Of a DNA stretch of 64,000 nucleotides, positions 52,968-61,444 are shown in pieces (within the stretch, counting starts at the first letter, position 1; the number at the start of each line of letters is the position of its first letter). Source of the DNA: Streptococcus respiraculi (lineage in GTDB: Bacteria; Bacillota; Bacilli; Lactobacillales; Streptococcaceae); contig NZ_CP022680.1 of assembly GCF_003595525.1 (NCBI RefSeq), positions 894,001-958,000 of the forward strand, written 5' to 3'. Below the pieces are notes generated by a model. It was not told the DNA's origin, made no database searches, and saw nothing but the letters and a program-made list of their open reading frames with translations. Made by a program: the position numbers and the translations under genes.

Positions 52968-53645
52968 ATGATTAAAGTGTATCATCCTAGTAAGTTAACC
53001 CGTTCACGTTTTTTTCAAGATCTCATTCAGTATTTGGACCAGCATAGTGATGTGACCCTGCGACAGATTAAAAAAGAGTTTGCTACAGTCGCAACGGTTG
53101 ATCGGCAATTGGACCGCTTTATTCAAGCAGGTTATATTCGCAGGCAGAATCGCCGCTATACCAATGCCTTTTCTTACTTGACGAGCTTAGAGGACTTGAG
53201 GCTAGACCAAGAAATCTTTGTTGAGACGACCAGTCCGATTTTTGAGGAATTAAGCCGTGCAACCTTTACAGTTGCAACAAGCAATTCCACCAACAAGGTC
53301 ATCATCGAGGAAGAAGTTGATGCGCTTCGGGAGCGCTTGACCTTGTCATCTTATTTTTACAAGTTGTCCAACCAGCTTCCTTTATCAAGGGAGCAAGAAG
53401 CTCTTTATCAGCTCTTGGGCGATGTCAATCAGGACTATGCGATGAAGTATATGACCACCTTTTTGTTAAAATTTGCACGAAAAGAAAGGGTCATCCAACG
53501 GCGGACAGATATTTTTGTCAGAGCCTTAGAAATCCTAGGATTCATCAAAGAAATCGAGGCGCAGACCTATATTCTGACGATGGGATTGGAGAAGGAAAAT
53601 CTGCTATTTGTCTTTCCAAAAGATTGTTCTTTTTCGGAAATATAA
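52968..53645 (+). CDS. DUF1803-like protein
   Basis: 225 residues starting MIKVYHPSKLTRSRFFQDLI. The N-terminal ~65 residues look like a winged helix (SDVTLRQIKKEFATVATVDR, LDRFIQAGYIRRQNRRYTNA). The rest is helical. Lactobacillales proteins next to ppaC carry DUF1803, and I assign it on position and pattern; function is unknown, and DNA binding is inferred. The longer frame from 52926 starts upstream of the -10, so 52968 is chosen; translation would be leaderless. Confidence 0.7.
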   Translation: MIKVYHPSKLTRSRFFQDLIQYLDQHSDVTLRQIKKEFATVATVDRQLDRFIQAGYIRRQNRRYTNAFSYLTSLEDLRLDQEIFVETTSPIFEELSRATFTVATSNSTNKVIIEEEVDALRERLTLSSYFYKLSNQLPLSREQEALYQLLGDVNQDYAMKYMTTFLLKFARKERVIQRRTDIFVRALEILGFIKEIEAQTYILTMGLEKENLLFVFPKDCSFSEI

Positions 53646-53766
53646 AACTAAAATAGTAAATAATTTCTTGGTAGTACTGATTTTTAGCATTTTAGATGTA
53701 ATTTAAAACATAGCTATAAATGGGATGAGAGCTACAAAATAGTATTTTTATTCACTTTATACAGTT

Positions 53767-53805
53767 AAAAAACGACAATTCATCGAATACAGAATTGTCG
53801 TTTTG
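53767..53805. terminator. Bidirectional terminator
   Basis: AAAACGACAATTC / GAATTGTCGTTTT, perfect 13-bp stem, between the rightward DUF1803-like gene and the leftward island genes. Gap 53646-53766 holds nothing else I can see. Confidence 0.85.
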
Positions 53806-53807
53806 GT

Positions 53808-54065
53808 TTATACTTTTTTGTAAAAGCTATATAAACAGTAACTAAAAGTTAGTATTATATTAGTTACCATACAAATGAATGGTAGAGGACTGGATCTTAC
53901 AATATTTAAGTCACTAGCAAACCCAATTAAAATTTGATTTAGTACAGAAATAGATAAAATACTGAATAAAACTATTTGAATTAAGGAACTATTTATCTTT
54001 CCTATTATGATGATAATAGTTATAAAAAGACAGAGTAATTGAATTAAATTAAAATAAATTTCCAT
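53808..54065 (-). CDS. Small three-helix membrane protein, candidate immunity protein
   Basis: 85 residues, almost entirely hydrophobic: three membrane segments around residues 6-23, 27-50 and 58-80, with a short KK-type tail. It starts two bases after the stop of the secreted protein gene, without a strong ribosome site, implying translational coupling. Size, topology and position resemble bacteriocin immunity proteins, but I find no family match. Very AT-rich compared with flanking genes. Confidence 0.6.
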   Translation of the reverse strand: MEIYFNLIQLLCLFITIIIIIGKINSSLIQIVLFSILSISVLNQILIGFASDLNIVRSSPLPFICMVTNIILTFSYCLYSFYKKV

Positions 54066-54067
54066 AA

Positions 54068-54670
54068 CTAAGGATTACAACCATGAGCGATAACACTGGT
54101 TAAATTCGTATCGGTTCTCCAAGGTTCGATATTCCATGGATTTTTTAATCTTCCAATAGTAAATGCATGGCATAAGAATTGTACTTCCATGGAAGCAGTA
54201 TTTTTCCAATTCGGACTCGAACTATGACGGGCTTTCAATAATCTAAAAGCATTCGAAAAGTTAGCAGCTTTTGCATTTGGGTTTTCTCCACCAATGAACA
54301 TAGCAGCGGGATAAAAATAACAACTTAATGTGATGCCATCAGAGCGTTTTACCCATCCTGTGTTACTTTTGAAATAGCCACTATGACTGTTTGCTCGTTC
54401 ATACTGAGCAGCTTGATAATATAATTTAAATTCTTGAATATCTTTTTCTGTAATTACCACATCTTTTATAGCACTACATTGCCCAGTATTAGATACTGAA
54501 TGGGCTAATGTTAATATTTGAGTAATATGTTCATCATTCATGTCCTGTTCGAAGCTGCTACTATATGTAGAAGTATCGTTTGCAAAAACAGGTTGAGAAA
54601 CTATAGCAGATAAAGAAACGAGGGATAAAACAATTAAAAATGTAGGCAAAGATTTTTTTAAGAATTTCAT
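54068..54670 (-). CDS. Secreted DUF2599-like protein
   Basis: 200 residues. Signal peptide with cleavage likely after PVFA (~residue 30). Mature part carries four cysteines and ends in a block typical of DUF2599: GWVKRSDGITLSCYFYP, then NTASMEVQFLCHAF, WNIEPWRT and a terminal HGCNP. The DUF's function is unknown; secreted size and a coupled membrane protein suggest an antibacterial or surface-active polypeptide. AT-rich and isolated between terminators, as for an acquired cassette. Promoter region has a heptamer tract. Confidence 0.65.
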   Translation of the reverse strand: MKFLKKSLPTFLIVLSLVSLSAIVSQPVFANDTSTYSSSFEQDMNDEHITQILTLAHSVSNTGQCSAIKDVVITEKDIQEFKLYYQAAQYERANSHSGYFKSNTGWVKRSDGITLSCYFYPAAMFIGGENPNAKAANFSNAFRLLKARHSSSPNWKNTASMEVQFLCHAFTIGRLKNPWNIEPWRTDTNLTSVIAHGCNP

Positions 54671-54708
54671 TGTTATCCTACTTTCTAGTTAATATAAAAA
54701 TATAAGTT

Positions 54709-54735
54709 AGTAGGTAGTAGGTAGTAGGTAGTAAA
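54709..54735. repeat. Heptamer tandem repeat in the promoter region of the secreted protein gene
   Basis: Three exact copies of AGTAGGT (54709-54729) followed by AGTAAAT. Read on the minus strand, TTTACT, three ACCTACT units, then AACT and TATATT. The repeat sits where the -35/-10 spacer would be. Confidence 0.85.
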
Positions 54736-55256
54736 TTTTATATTTCAGGTAATATCGTTTCCGAATGAATAATGACCTTTCTAACCTGAATACGCTTTCT
54801 AAAAAATGATAACATTTTTTGCCGATGTAGTCAACTGATTACATAATTGCCCGCATTTTTTTGAGAATATTCTAGTAATTTTAAGTCTTTATTGTAGATG
54901 ATTTTTTGAAGATTGATAATTTGCTCCATTAAAATTCTGTATGGCTCATCATCTATACGCTTACTATATGGTAATCTATACAGCAGCTATATAAAATTTT
55001 TGCTAGCTATACGTTATATCAGATTGAAGAAAAAGTCTTTTTATTGCACCATCCTTATGTGCTTTCGGACATCAGCGACTTCCTTGGGAGTAAAATAATC
55101 CAGTGGATTATTTTAGCCCGAGCCCAGAAACAAGGAAGCGAGGATAATCGATTTCAACGAAATCACGACTTCTGTCACTTTTAGCACGGTGGTGGTGGCG
55201 GTATTGTGCTCGCTACGCTCGCAAATTTTCTAACCTTTATTCAATTTCACTATAAT
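54736..55256. other. AT-rich gene-free stretch with repeat debris
   Basis: No supported gene: the only frames are short and lack ribosome sites. It holds a palindrome at 55091-55115, and a block at 55134-55190 (ATCGATTTCAACGAAATCAC and GTCACTTTTAGCACGG) related to the inner part of the 36671 element. It also holds a TAACCTTTATTCAATTTCAC end matching the A/B elements at 55231-55254. Confidence 0.6.
55091..55115. repeat. 25-nt palindrome
   Basis: TAAAATAATCCA - g - TGGATTATTTTA, perfect 12-bp arms around one base; not followed by a clear gene or T run beyond the arm. Confidence 0.7.
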
Positions 55257-56423
55257 CTAGTCTTCTTTATCTTTATTTGTTAAACTTTGGAACCACTGGT
55301 TGACCTTGTCATAAGGCGTTGTCAGGGCTTCTTTCCAGATTTGGTAGCGGGTGTCAATCAGACGGCGAAAGAGTTTGTCAAGCATGTCTTTTTCTGCGTC
55401 GGTCAGGTTTTGTTGCTGCTGCATGAGGAGGCTGATTTTTTTCGGTGTGTCAACGGTAAAATCGTTGAGTCGCTCAATGCCTGCATCGATGAACATGCCA
55501 AAGAGGAGATCAAAGAAGCGCTTGAGTTCTTCGTCATTAAGGCTAGCTGTCCATGTTTTTAAGGTTTCGTCAACTTGAATGCTGTTTTCTGTCAGGGCAG
55601 GCGCCAGTTTGAAATCATGCCCTTCTACTTCCCAAGAAAAGCTGATATGCTGGAGTAGGCCAAAGGCCTTGCTTTCGACAATTTCTGCATTGTCAGGCGT
55701 TTCAAGGAGCATGCCGACAATGGAATTTTGCGGGATAATGGGCTGAATACGGTCTTTTATGGCTTGATAGCCACTCGATGCAATGACAGACGGATGCACA
55801 CCTGGTGAATCATAGGCGATAATCTGGGCAATCCGCTGTTGGTCTGCTGTCATCATCTGGCTGCTGGCATAAATTGCAAGATTGCCGCCCTTTGAGTGTC
55901 CCGCTACGTAGATTGTCTGATCCGACATGCCCATGATGTGCTTGAGGTAGGTGGTCGCAGATTGTTGGGCGGGGATTTCTGCCATATAGGTCATGTGGAA
56001 GTCCTCTTTCCAGCCGATAATGGTGTCGTCTGTTCCTCTAAAAATGGTGACTAACTTGTCTTGACCGACTTTGTAGGTTAGGGCTGCAAATTGTTTTTCT
56101 TCTCCCTTGTCATAGTCATCGATAAAGGCAAGGACTTTGATTGCTTTGAAGCGTTTAGCGTCTTTTAGGAGTTGGAGCAGCTGGATTCGTTCAGGGGTGA
56201 TTGTGACCGAAATATTTGGCGTTTCTCCGTGATAGAGTGCTTCAAATTGCGTAGCGACATGATCTAGTCGAGGGGTTTTTTCGGTGGTAAAGTCAGGCGC
56301 AACCAAGTCATTAAAGGGCAGGTAGGCAATCTCTGTCAAGGCTAGAATATCCAAGCGGTTGAGCGGGACGTCATAAAAATCCTGATGAGCTACTTCTTCG
56401 ATATAATTCAGTAAGTTTGGCAT
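55257..56423 (-). CDS. DUF2974 (Mbeg1-like) alpha/beta hydrolase
   Basis: 388 residues. Lipase nucleophile elbow YVAGHSKGGNLAIYASSQ, an upstream RGTDDTIIGWKEDFHM oxyanion-region motif and a late VEGHDFKLA His region, as in the DUF2974/lipase-3-like family. No signal peptide. Substrate unknown; possibly lipid or ester hydrolysis. The chosen start, ATG 56423, has GGAG five bases upstream; the open frame extends ~100 codons further without homology. Faces away from the Bce system. Confidence 0.8.
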   Translation of the reverse strand: MPNLLNYIEEVAHQDFYDVPLNRLDILALTEIAYLPFNDLVAPDFTTEKTPRLDHVATQFEALYHGETPNISVTITPERIQLLQLLKDAKRFKAIKVLAFIDDYDKGEEKQFAALTYKVGQDKLVTIFRGTDDTIIGWKEDFHMTYMAEIPAQQSATTYLKHIMGMSDQTIYVAGHSKGGNLAIYASSQMMTADQQRIAQIIAYDSPGVHPSVIASSGYQAIKDRIQPIIPQNSIVGMLLETPDNAEIVESKAFGLLQHISFSWEVEGHDFKLAPALTENSIQVDETLKTWTASLNDEELKRFFDLLFGMFIDAGIERLNDFTVDTPKKISLLMQQQQNLTDAEKDMLDKLFRRLIDTRYQIWKEALTTPYDKVNQWFQSLTNKDKED

Positions 56424-56633
56424 AGATACTCCTATAAATATAGTTACATTATTATATCGTAAGCAAGGAAAAATCACAACAGCAAGCAGTTTAGAAGGTG
56501 TTGAGAAACCCCGACTGGGAAAATATAAGGCGAGTGTGCTTGCGTCCGCATAAATCAACAGGACGGGACTATAAATGACAAAAATGTTAGGTTGAAATAT
56601 TTGGTTTTGGCTCTTTTTAGTGGGAAAATAGCG

Positions 56634-56639
56634 TATAAT
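56634..56639 (+). promoter_or_regulatory. -10 of the Bce-type two-component operon
   Basis: TATAAT, 30 bases ahead of the response regulator ATG; -35 is not obvious (TTGGCT lies 21 bases further up). Confidence 0.45.
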
Positions 56640-56668
56640 GGATAATAGAATAGAAAGGGAGTGGGGAA

Positions 56669-57355
56669 ATGAAGCAGAAGATTTTGATTGTGGAAGATGA
56701 TGTGGTGATTCGTCAGCTGGTGGCAAAACATCTTCGGAATTGGAATTATGAAGTAGCTGAAAGCGAGGATTTTCAGCGGATTTTGGAGCAGGTGGAAGAT
56801 TTTCAACCGCATTTGATTTTAATGGATATTGGGCTTCCTTTCTTTAATGGTTACTATTGGTGTCAGGAAATTCGTAAGATGTCCAGTGTACCGATTCTCT
56901 TTCTCTCATCGCGGGACCAGCCCATGGATATTGTCATGGCAATCAATCTGGGCGGTGATGATTATGTGAGTAAGCCCTTTGATATGACGGTTCTACTCGC
57001 GAAAATCCAAAGTTTGCTGCGTAGAACCTATGATTTCTTGGGAGAGCAGGCGGTGCTGACCTTTGGGGAGATTCGCTTGGACTTAAAAAGCATGCAGGTC
57101 AGCTATGAGGGACAGATTGAGGATTTGACCAAAAATGAATTTCAGATTTTACGAGTTTTATTTGAACGTTCCAAGGCTATTGTCAGTCGAGAAGAATTGA
57201 TGAAGGAACTGTGGAACAGCGATTTGTTTGTCGATGATAATACGCTGACGGTCAATGTCGGGCGTTTGCGCCGCAAATTAGCAGATATGGGCTTGCAGGA
57301 CTTGATTGCGACCAAAAAAGGAATTGGTTATGGATTGGTGAGGCAGGATGACTAG
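56669..57355 (+). CDS. OmpR-family response regulator, BceR type
   Basis: 228 residues. Receiver domain with phosphoacceptor Asp53 (LILMDIGLPFFNGYYWCQEI) and Lys in VSKPFD, then a winged helix (LTKNEFQILRVLFERSKAIV, DDNTLTVNVGRLRRKL). Pairs with the intramembrane-sensing kinase gene it overlaps. It should activate the downstream ABC genes at the dyad 58334-58349. Confidence 0.9.
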   Translation: MKQKILIVEDDVVIRQLVAKHLRNWNYEVAESEDFQRILEQVEDFQPHLILMDIGLPFFNGYYWCQEIRKMSSVPILFLSSRDQPMDIVMAINLGGDDYVSKPFDMTVLLAKIQSLLRRTYDFLGEQAVLTFGEIRLDLKSMQVSYEGQIEDLTKNEFQILRVLFERSKAIVSREELMKELWNSDLFVDDNTLTVNVGRLRRKLADMGLQDLIATKKGIGYGLVRQDD

Positions 57356-58328
57356 GAGGAAGATTGGCTTTTTTATCAAGCACTGGTTAACGGGGCGTTT
57401 TCTTTTTATGGTGGGGGTGTTGATTTTTCTTGGTTTGATTACCAGTATTAGTTCACTCTTTAATGTGGAGACAGCCTTGACGGTCTACACCAGTCTTTTG
57501 CTCATGGTGCTTGGACTGGCGCTTGTAGCTATTGATTTATTTCGGGAATGGCAGCGATATGCCCTAGCAGAAAGTGGTCATGACATTGTGACTGGAACAG
57601 CGACAGAGGTGGTCTTACAGGAACGGATCAATCAGCTAGAAGAGGCTTTAAAAGTGCACCTTGATCATGCACGAGAGAGACAGAGTGATGTTCAGGACTA
57701 CTATACCTTGTGGGCGCATCAAATGAAAATTCCCATTGCAGCTAGTCAGCTTTTAATTGCGGACTTGTCAGCAAGTGAGGAAAAACAGGCCTTGGAGCGG
57801 GAACTGTTTAAGATTGAGCAGTATACAGGCTTGGTCTTGAACTATCTGCGCCTGCAATCTTTTCATGAAGACTTGGTGGTAGAGCGTGAATCTCTTGAGA
57901 CACTCGTCCGTCAGGTAGTCAAGAAATTTTCGATTTTCTTTATCCAACAAAAGATAGAGCTACGTTTGGATAGGCTAGAGCTGGCCCTTGCAACGGACAA
58001 GAAATGGTTTTGTCTCCTGCTTGAGCAATTCATCTCAAATGCGATCAAATACACGACTGGTGGTCAGATTTGGATTTACCTAGATGGAGATGAACTAGTT
58101 ATCCAAGATACGGGGATTGGCATTGCTAAAAGTGACATAAAGCGCATTTTTGATCGAGGTTTTTCAGGCTACAATGGCCGTATTTCGCAACAGTCGTCCG
58201 GACTTGGGCTGTACTTGGCCCGGCAGATTAGTCAAAAACTAGGTCTGCGTTTTTCGTTGACCTCTGAGGTCGGGCAAGGAACCCAAGTCCGCATTTTCCT
58301 AAAAGAAGAGTCTCTTGTCATTGACTAG
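57348..58328 (+). CDS. Intramembrane-sensing histidine kinase, BceS type
   Basis: 326 residues with two closely spaced N-terminal helices (~17-36 and ~43-62) and almost no extracellular loop. DHp motif LWAHQMKIPIAAS gives His124; the ATPase has SNAIKYT (N box), QDTGIGIAKSD (G1) and GLGLYLARQ (G2). Such kinases sense flux through the partner BceAB transporter. Overlaps the regulator by eight bases. Confidence 0.9.
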   Translation: MTRRKIGFFIKHWLTGRFLFMVGVLIFLGLITSISSLFNVETALTVYTSLLLMVLGLALVAIDLFREWQRYALAESGHDIVTGTATEVVLQERINQLEEALKVHLDHARERQSDVQDYYTLWAHQMKIPIAASQLLIADLSASEEKQALERELFKIEQYTGLVLNYLRLQSFHEDLVVERESLETLVRQVVKKFSIFFIQQKIELRLDRLELALATDKKWFCLLLEQFISNAIKYTTGGQIWIYLDGDELVIQDTGIGIAKSDIKRIFDRGFSGYNGRISQQSSGLGLYLARQISQKLGLRFSLTSEVGQGTQVRIFLKEESLVID

Positions 58329-58333
58329 CCAAT

Positions 58334-58349
58334 CTTACAAGAATGTAAG
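58334..58349. promoter_or_regulatory. BceR-type binding dyad
   Basis: CTTACA-agaa-TGTAAG: perfect 6-bp arms, 4-base spacer. It matches the TNACA-N4-TGTAA pattern known for BceR-like regulators of Lactobacillales, and lies upstream of the transporter promoter. Confidence 0.7.
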
Positions 58350-58372
58350 ATAAATGAGAGCTAAAGCTAAGG

Positions 58373-58378
58373 TAGAAT
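58373..58378 (+). promoter_or_regulatory. -10 of the Bce-type ABC operon
   Basis: TAGAAT, 24 bases downstream of the regulator dyad, in line with an activator-dependent promoter. Leader of about 100 bases to the ABC start. Confidence 0.45.
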
Positions 58379-58481
58379 AGGAAGAAATGGGCTATCATAA
58401 GACTAGAAAGAGTTGAACAGGCAAGACAGTATCGGCTACTGATGTCTGAATTTGCGCTTCAAGGAACACAAGGAGGTTTAT

Positions 58482-59240
58482 ATGGTATTACTCGACGTTC
58501 AACATGTACAGAAAATCTATCAGACACGCTTTTTAGCCAATCAGGTAGAGGCCCTAAAAGATATTCACTTTAGCGTTGAAAAGGGTGAATATGTGGCGAT
58601 TATGGGAGAATCTGGTTCGGGAAAATCAACCTTACTCAATATTTTAGCCATGCTAGACAAACCCACCCAAGGCAAGGTATTCTTGAATGGGATGGATACC
58701 CAGACGATTAAAAACAAGGATGCTTCTGCTTTTCGCAGGGAGAAACTGGGCTTTGTCTTTCAAGATTTTAACCTACTAGATACCTTGTCGGTCAAGGACA
58801 ATGTCCTCCTTCCCCTAGTTTTATCGCGTGTCTCCCTTTATGAGATGAACAAGCGGCAATCAGAAGTGCTCGATAGCCTAGGAATTGCCAGCTTAAAAGA
58901 TAAAATGCCTTATGAGATTTCAGGCGGTCAGCAACAGCGGGTCGCGGTCGCGCGTGCGATTATTACACAACCAGAAATTCTACTAGCAGATGAGCCAACT
59001 GGGGCGCTTGATTCCAAGTCTTCTGCAACCTTGCTGGATATTTTTGACCAAATAAACGAAATGGGGCAAACTCTTCTGATGGTTACCCATTCCACCACAG
59101 CAGCCAGTCGGGCTAAACGTGTCCTCTTTATCAAGGATGGCAAGCTCTATAATCAGATTTTTCGAGGGGATCGCACCTCACATGAGATGTTTCAGTTGAT
59201 TTCAGATACGCTGACTCTCATGGCGAATCAAGGTGAATAG
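58482..59240 (+). CDS. Bce-type ABC transporter ATP-binding protein
   Basis: 252 residues. Walker A GESGSGKSTLLN, signature ISGGQQQRVAVARAI, Walker B ILLADEPTGALDSK, H-loop MVTHSTTAA; sequence class of MacB/BceA ATPases. Works with the downstream FtsX-like permease in peptide-antibiotic resistance. ATG 58482 follows AGGAGG; an upstream in-frame start is not supported. Confidence 0.9.
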   Translation: MVLLDVQHVQKIYQTRFLANQVEALKDIHFSVEKGEYVAIMGESGSGKSTLLNILAMLDKPTQGKVFLNGMDTQTIKNKDASAFRREKLGFVFQDFNLLDTLSVKDNVLLPLVLSRVSLYEMNKRQSEVLDSLGIASLKDKMPYEISGGQQQRVAVARAIITQPEILLADEPTGALDSKSSATLLDIFDQINEMGQTLLMVTHSTTAASRAKRVLFIKDGKLYNQIFRGDRTSHEMFQLISDTLTLMANQGE

Positions 59241-59241
59241 G

Positions 59242-61254
59242 ATGTGGAAGGTCATCTATACATTAGCAGGCACCAATCTGCTAAAAAACCGAAAATTATA
59301 CTATCCCTTTGCCCTAGTGACAGTATTATCGGCAGCAATTGCCTATCTATTTATCTCACTTAGCCACAATCCACACTTGGCAGAAGTTTATGGGGCAAAA
59401 CCGGTTACGCTGACTCTTCAATTGGGGCAGTATGTTGTCTTGTTTACGGTTGCCATGCTACTCCTTTACGCCAACGGATTTGTCATGAAAAATCGCTCGA
59501 AAGAACTAGGAGTCTATACGGTTCTTGGCCTAGAAAAAGGTCATCTGCTCCTAATGACCTTACTTGAAACCATTTTCTTTTCAACGGTGACTGTTGGTTT
59601 TGGACTGGGGCTGGGTGTCCTATTGGATAAGCTGATTTATGCGATTTTACTCAAGACCATGCACGTTAAGGTGGTGTTGGTTTCCGTTTTCCAATGGGGA
59701 AATGCGCTGGCGGTCATCTTGTATTTTCTCCTTATCTTTTTCGGCTTGGCTGTTCTAAATGCTGGAAAATTAAGTCTATCTTCTTCGCTTCAGCTAGTGA
59801 AAGGTCAAAAAAGAGGAGAGGCAAAAGGACGGTTTTTGCTACTTCAAACCTTGCTTGGACTGGGAATTTTGGCCTATGCCTACTATCTATCCCTAAGTGT
59901 AGAGAGTCCGATTAAGGCCCTGCCTGTCTTTTTCACAGCAGTTGTCCTCGTTATTGTTGCCACCTACATACTTTTTCATGCGGGAATCATCAGCTTTTTG
60001 AAATGGCTGCAAAAGCGAGAAAGTTATTACTATCAGCCGGCGAATTTTATTTCTGTATCGAATCTTGTCTTTCGGATGAGGAAAAACGCCATGGGATTAG
60101 CGACCATTGCGATATTGTCTACCATGTTTATTATTACAATGATTGGTGGAATCAATATCTACATTGGTGGAAATGATATGATTCAGCAGCTAGAGCCAAA
60201 TGATTTCACCTACCATTATCAGTTTGAAAAAAATGGGGAAACCACAAGGAATGCTACTGGTGATGAGGAAGCGGTACTGCAAGAATGGACCTCACAGAAC
60301 CTAGAGCAAAATGGCGTTCCAATCAGCAAGATGGTCACCTATACCTTCTTTGAAGGTATAACGGGAAAGATGGAGAAGAATCACGTCAAGCTCCTTGATA
60401 AGAATAGGAAAGGGTTCAGTTTTTACGACATCAATGTCCTTTATGTCTTTGATGAAGCCTCTTATAAAGGAATGACAGGTGAGCGTTTAGACTTATCAAG
60501 CGATCAGGTTGCAGTTTATAGCAAGGATGTTGACTTTGATGTGCACCAACCATTAGTGATAGGGGAGCAATCCTTTACGGTTAAAAAGCGCTTGCCCAAG
60601 AATTTTACAGCCTATCAAACACCGAACAATATTACTCAAATAGTGCCAGGGCTTATTCTAGTTGTGCATGATTTAGCAGATGTTTCCTTGCTGACAAATA
60701 GGAAGACCTATATCGGAGTAGATACTAGCTTGACCGAAGAGGAGCAGAGGCAGCGTTGGGAAAATTGGCAGGCGCTGAATCCGGATCAGCAACCTACCTC
60801 TCTCACCCTTTCTGGAATGGGAACAGGTAGTCGCGCAGCCGAACGAGCCAGTACCTTTGCCTTTACAGGTTCCCTCTTCTTTATTGGGATCTTCCTATCT
60901 CTGGTTTTCCTCATGGCAACCGTATTGGTGATTTACTACAAGCAGATTTCAGAAGCCTATGAAGATAGAGAACGCTTTGTCATCATGCAAAAAGTAGGGC
61001 TGGACGAAGGACAGACCAAGCAAAGTATCCGCAAGCAGATGGCGACTGTCTTCTTTCTCCCCGTTGGCATTGCTTTTCTGCATTTGGCTTTTGCTTATAA
61101 GGTTCTGACTCAGATTTTGCTTCAGATTGGAATTGTCAATAGTAGCCTAGTCCTACAAGTTGCCCTATGGAGCTGTCTTGGATATTTCACCCTCTATCTC
61201 CTTGTTTATCTCTTAACGGCTCGATCTTACCGATCTATTATCCGTTCCAACTAA
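59242..61254 (+). CDS. Bce-type ABC transporter permease
   Basis: 670 residues with the BceB layout: four helices, FtsX cores (ELGVYTVLGLEKGHLLLMTL), a large extracellular domain (~310-530) between later helices, then three C-terminal helices (FFIGIFLSLVFLMATVLVIY). Such permeases recognise lipid II-binding antimicrobials and signal to the BceS kinase. The GTG at 59233 is rejected for ATG 59242, spaced seven bases from AAGGTGA. Target drug unknown. Confidence 0.88.
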   Translation: MWKVIYTLAGTNLLKNRKLYYPFALVTVLSAAIAYLFISLSHNPHLAEVYGAKPVTLTLQLGQYVVLFTVAMLLLYANGFVMKNRSKELGVYTVLGLEKGHLLLMTLLETIFFSTVTVGFGLGLGVLLDKLIYAILLKTMHVKVVLVSVFQWGNALAVILYFLLIFFGLAVLNAGKLSLSSSLQLVKGQKRGEAKGRFLLLQTLLGLGILAYAYYLSLSVESPIKALPVFFTAVVLVIVATYILFHAGIISFLKWLQKRESYYYQPANFISVSNLVFRMRKNAMGLATIAILSTMFIITMIGGINIYIGGNDMIQQLEPNDFTYHYQFEKNGETTRNATGDEEAVLQEWTSQNLEQNGVPISKMVTYTFFEGITGKMEKNHVKLLDKNRKGFSFYDINVLYVFDEASYKGMTGERLDLSSDQVAVYSKDVDFDVHQPLVIGEQSFTVKKRLPKNFTAYQTPNNITQIVPGLILVVHDLADVSLLTNRKTYIGVDTSLTEEEQRQRWENWQALNPDQQPTSLTLSGMGTGSRAAERASTFAFTGSLFFIGIFLSLVFLMATVLVIYYKQISEAYEDRERFVIMQKVGLDEGQTKQSIRKQMATVFFLPVGIAFLHLAFAYKVLTQILLQIGIVNSSLVLQVALWSCLGYFTLYLLVYLLTARSYRSIIRSN

Positions 61255-61335
61255 ATCAGCCTCAAGACGGATGAAAGAGATGAGAAGATAGGATATACTA
61301 AAGTCAATCCTAAATATTTTTCATAATCTCCTTAA

Positions 61336-61364
61336 AACATCAGCCCCAGTGGTTGGTGTTTTTT
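61336..61364 (+). terminator. Terminator of the Bce-type operon
   Basis: AACATCAGCC / GGTTGGTGTT with G-T pairs, then TTTT. Confidence 0.65.
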
Positions 61365-61378
61365 GTCGATAAGACTTG

Positions 61379-61387
61379 TGGTATAAT
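61379..61387 (+). promoter_or_regulatory. Extended -10 of the DUF2829-SDR-hydrolase-GNAT operon
   Basis: TGG-TATAAT, with a leader of about 50 bases to the DUF2829 start codon. Confidence 0.6.
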
Positions 61388-61444
61388 GTAGGAGTGAAAA
61401 ACAGGCAGACAGAAGAACTGTCCGTTATAGAAAAGAGGAAAAAC

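Noticed and set aside
54913..55098. A 61-codon plus-strand frame in the gene-free stretch
   Set aside because: No ribosome site, odd composition, overlaps repeat debris.
56424..56726. A ~100-codon N-terminal extension of the DUF2974 protein
   Set aside because: It overlaps the opposite-strand promoter and start of the response regulator gene and has no homology; GGAG marks ATG 56423.
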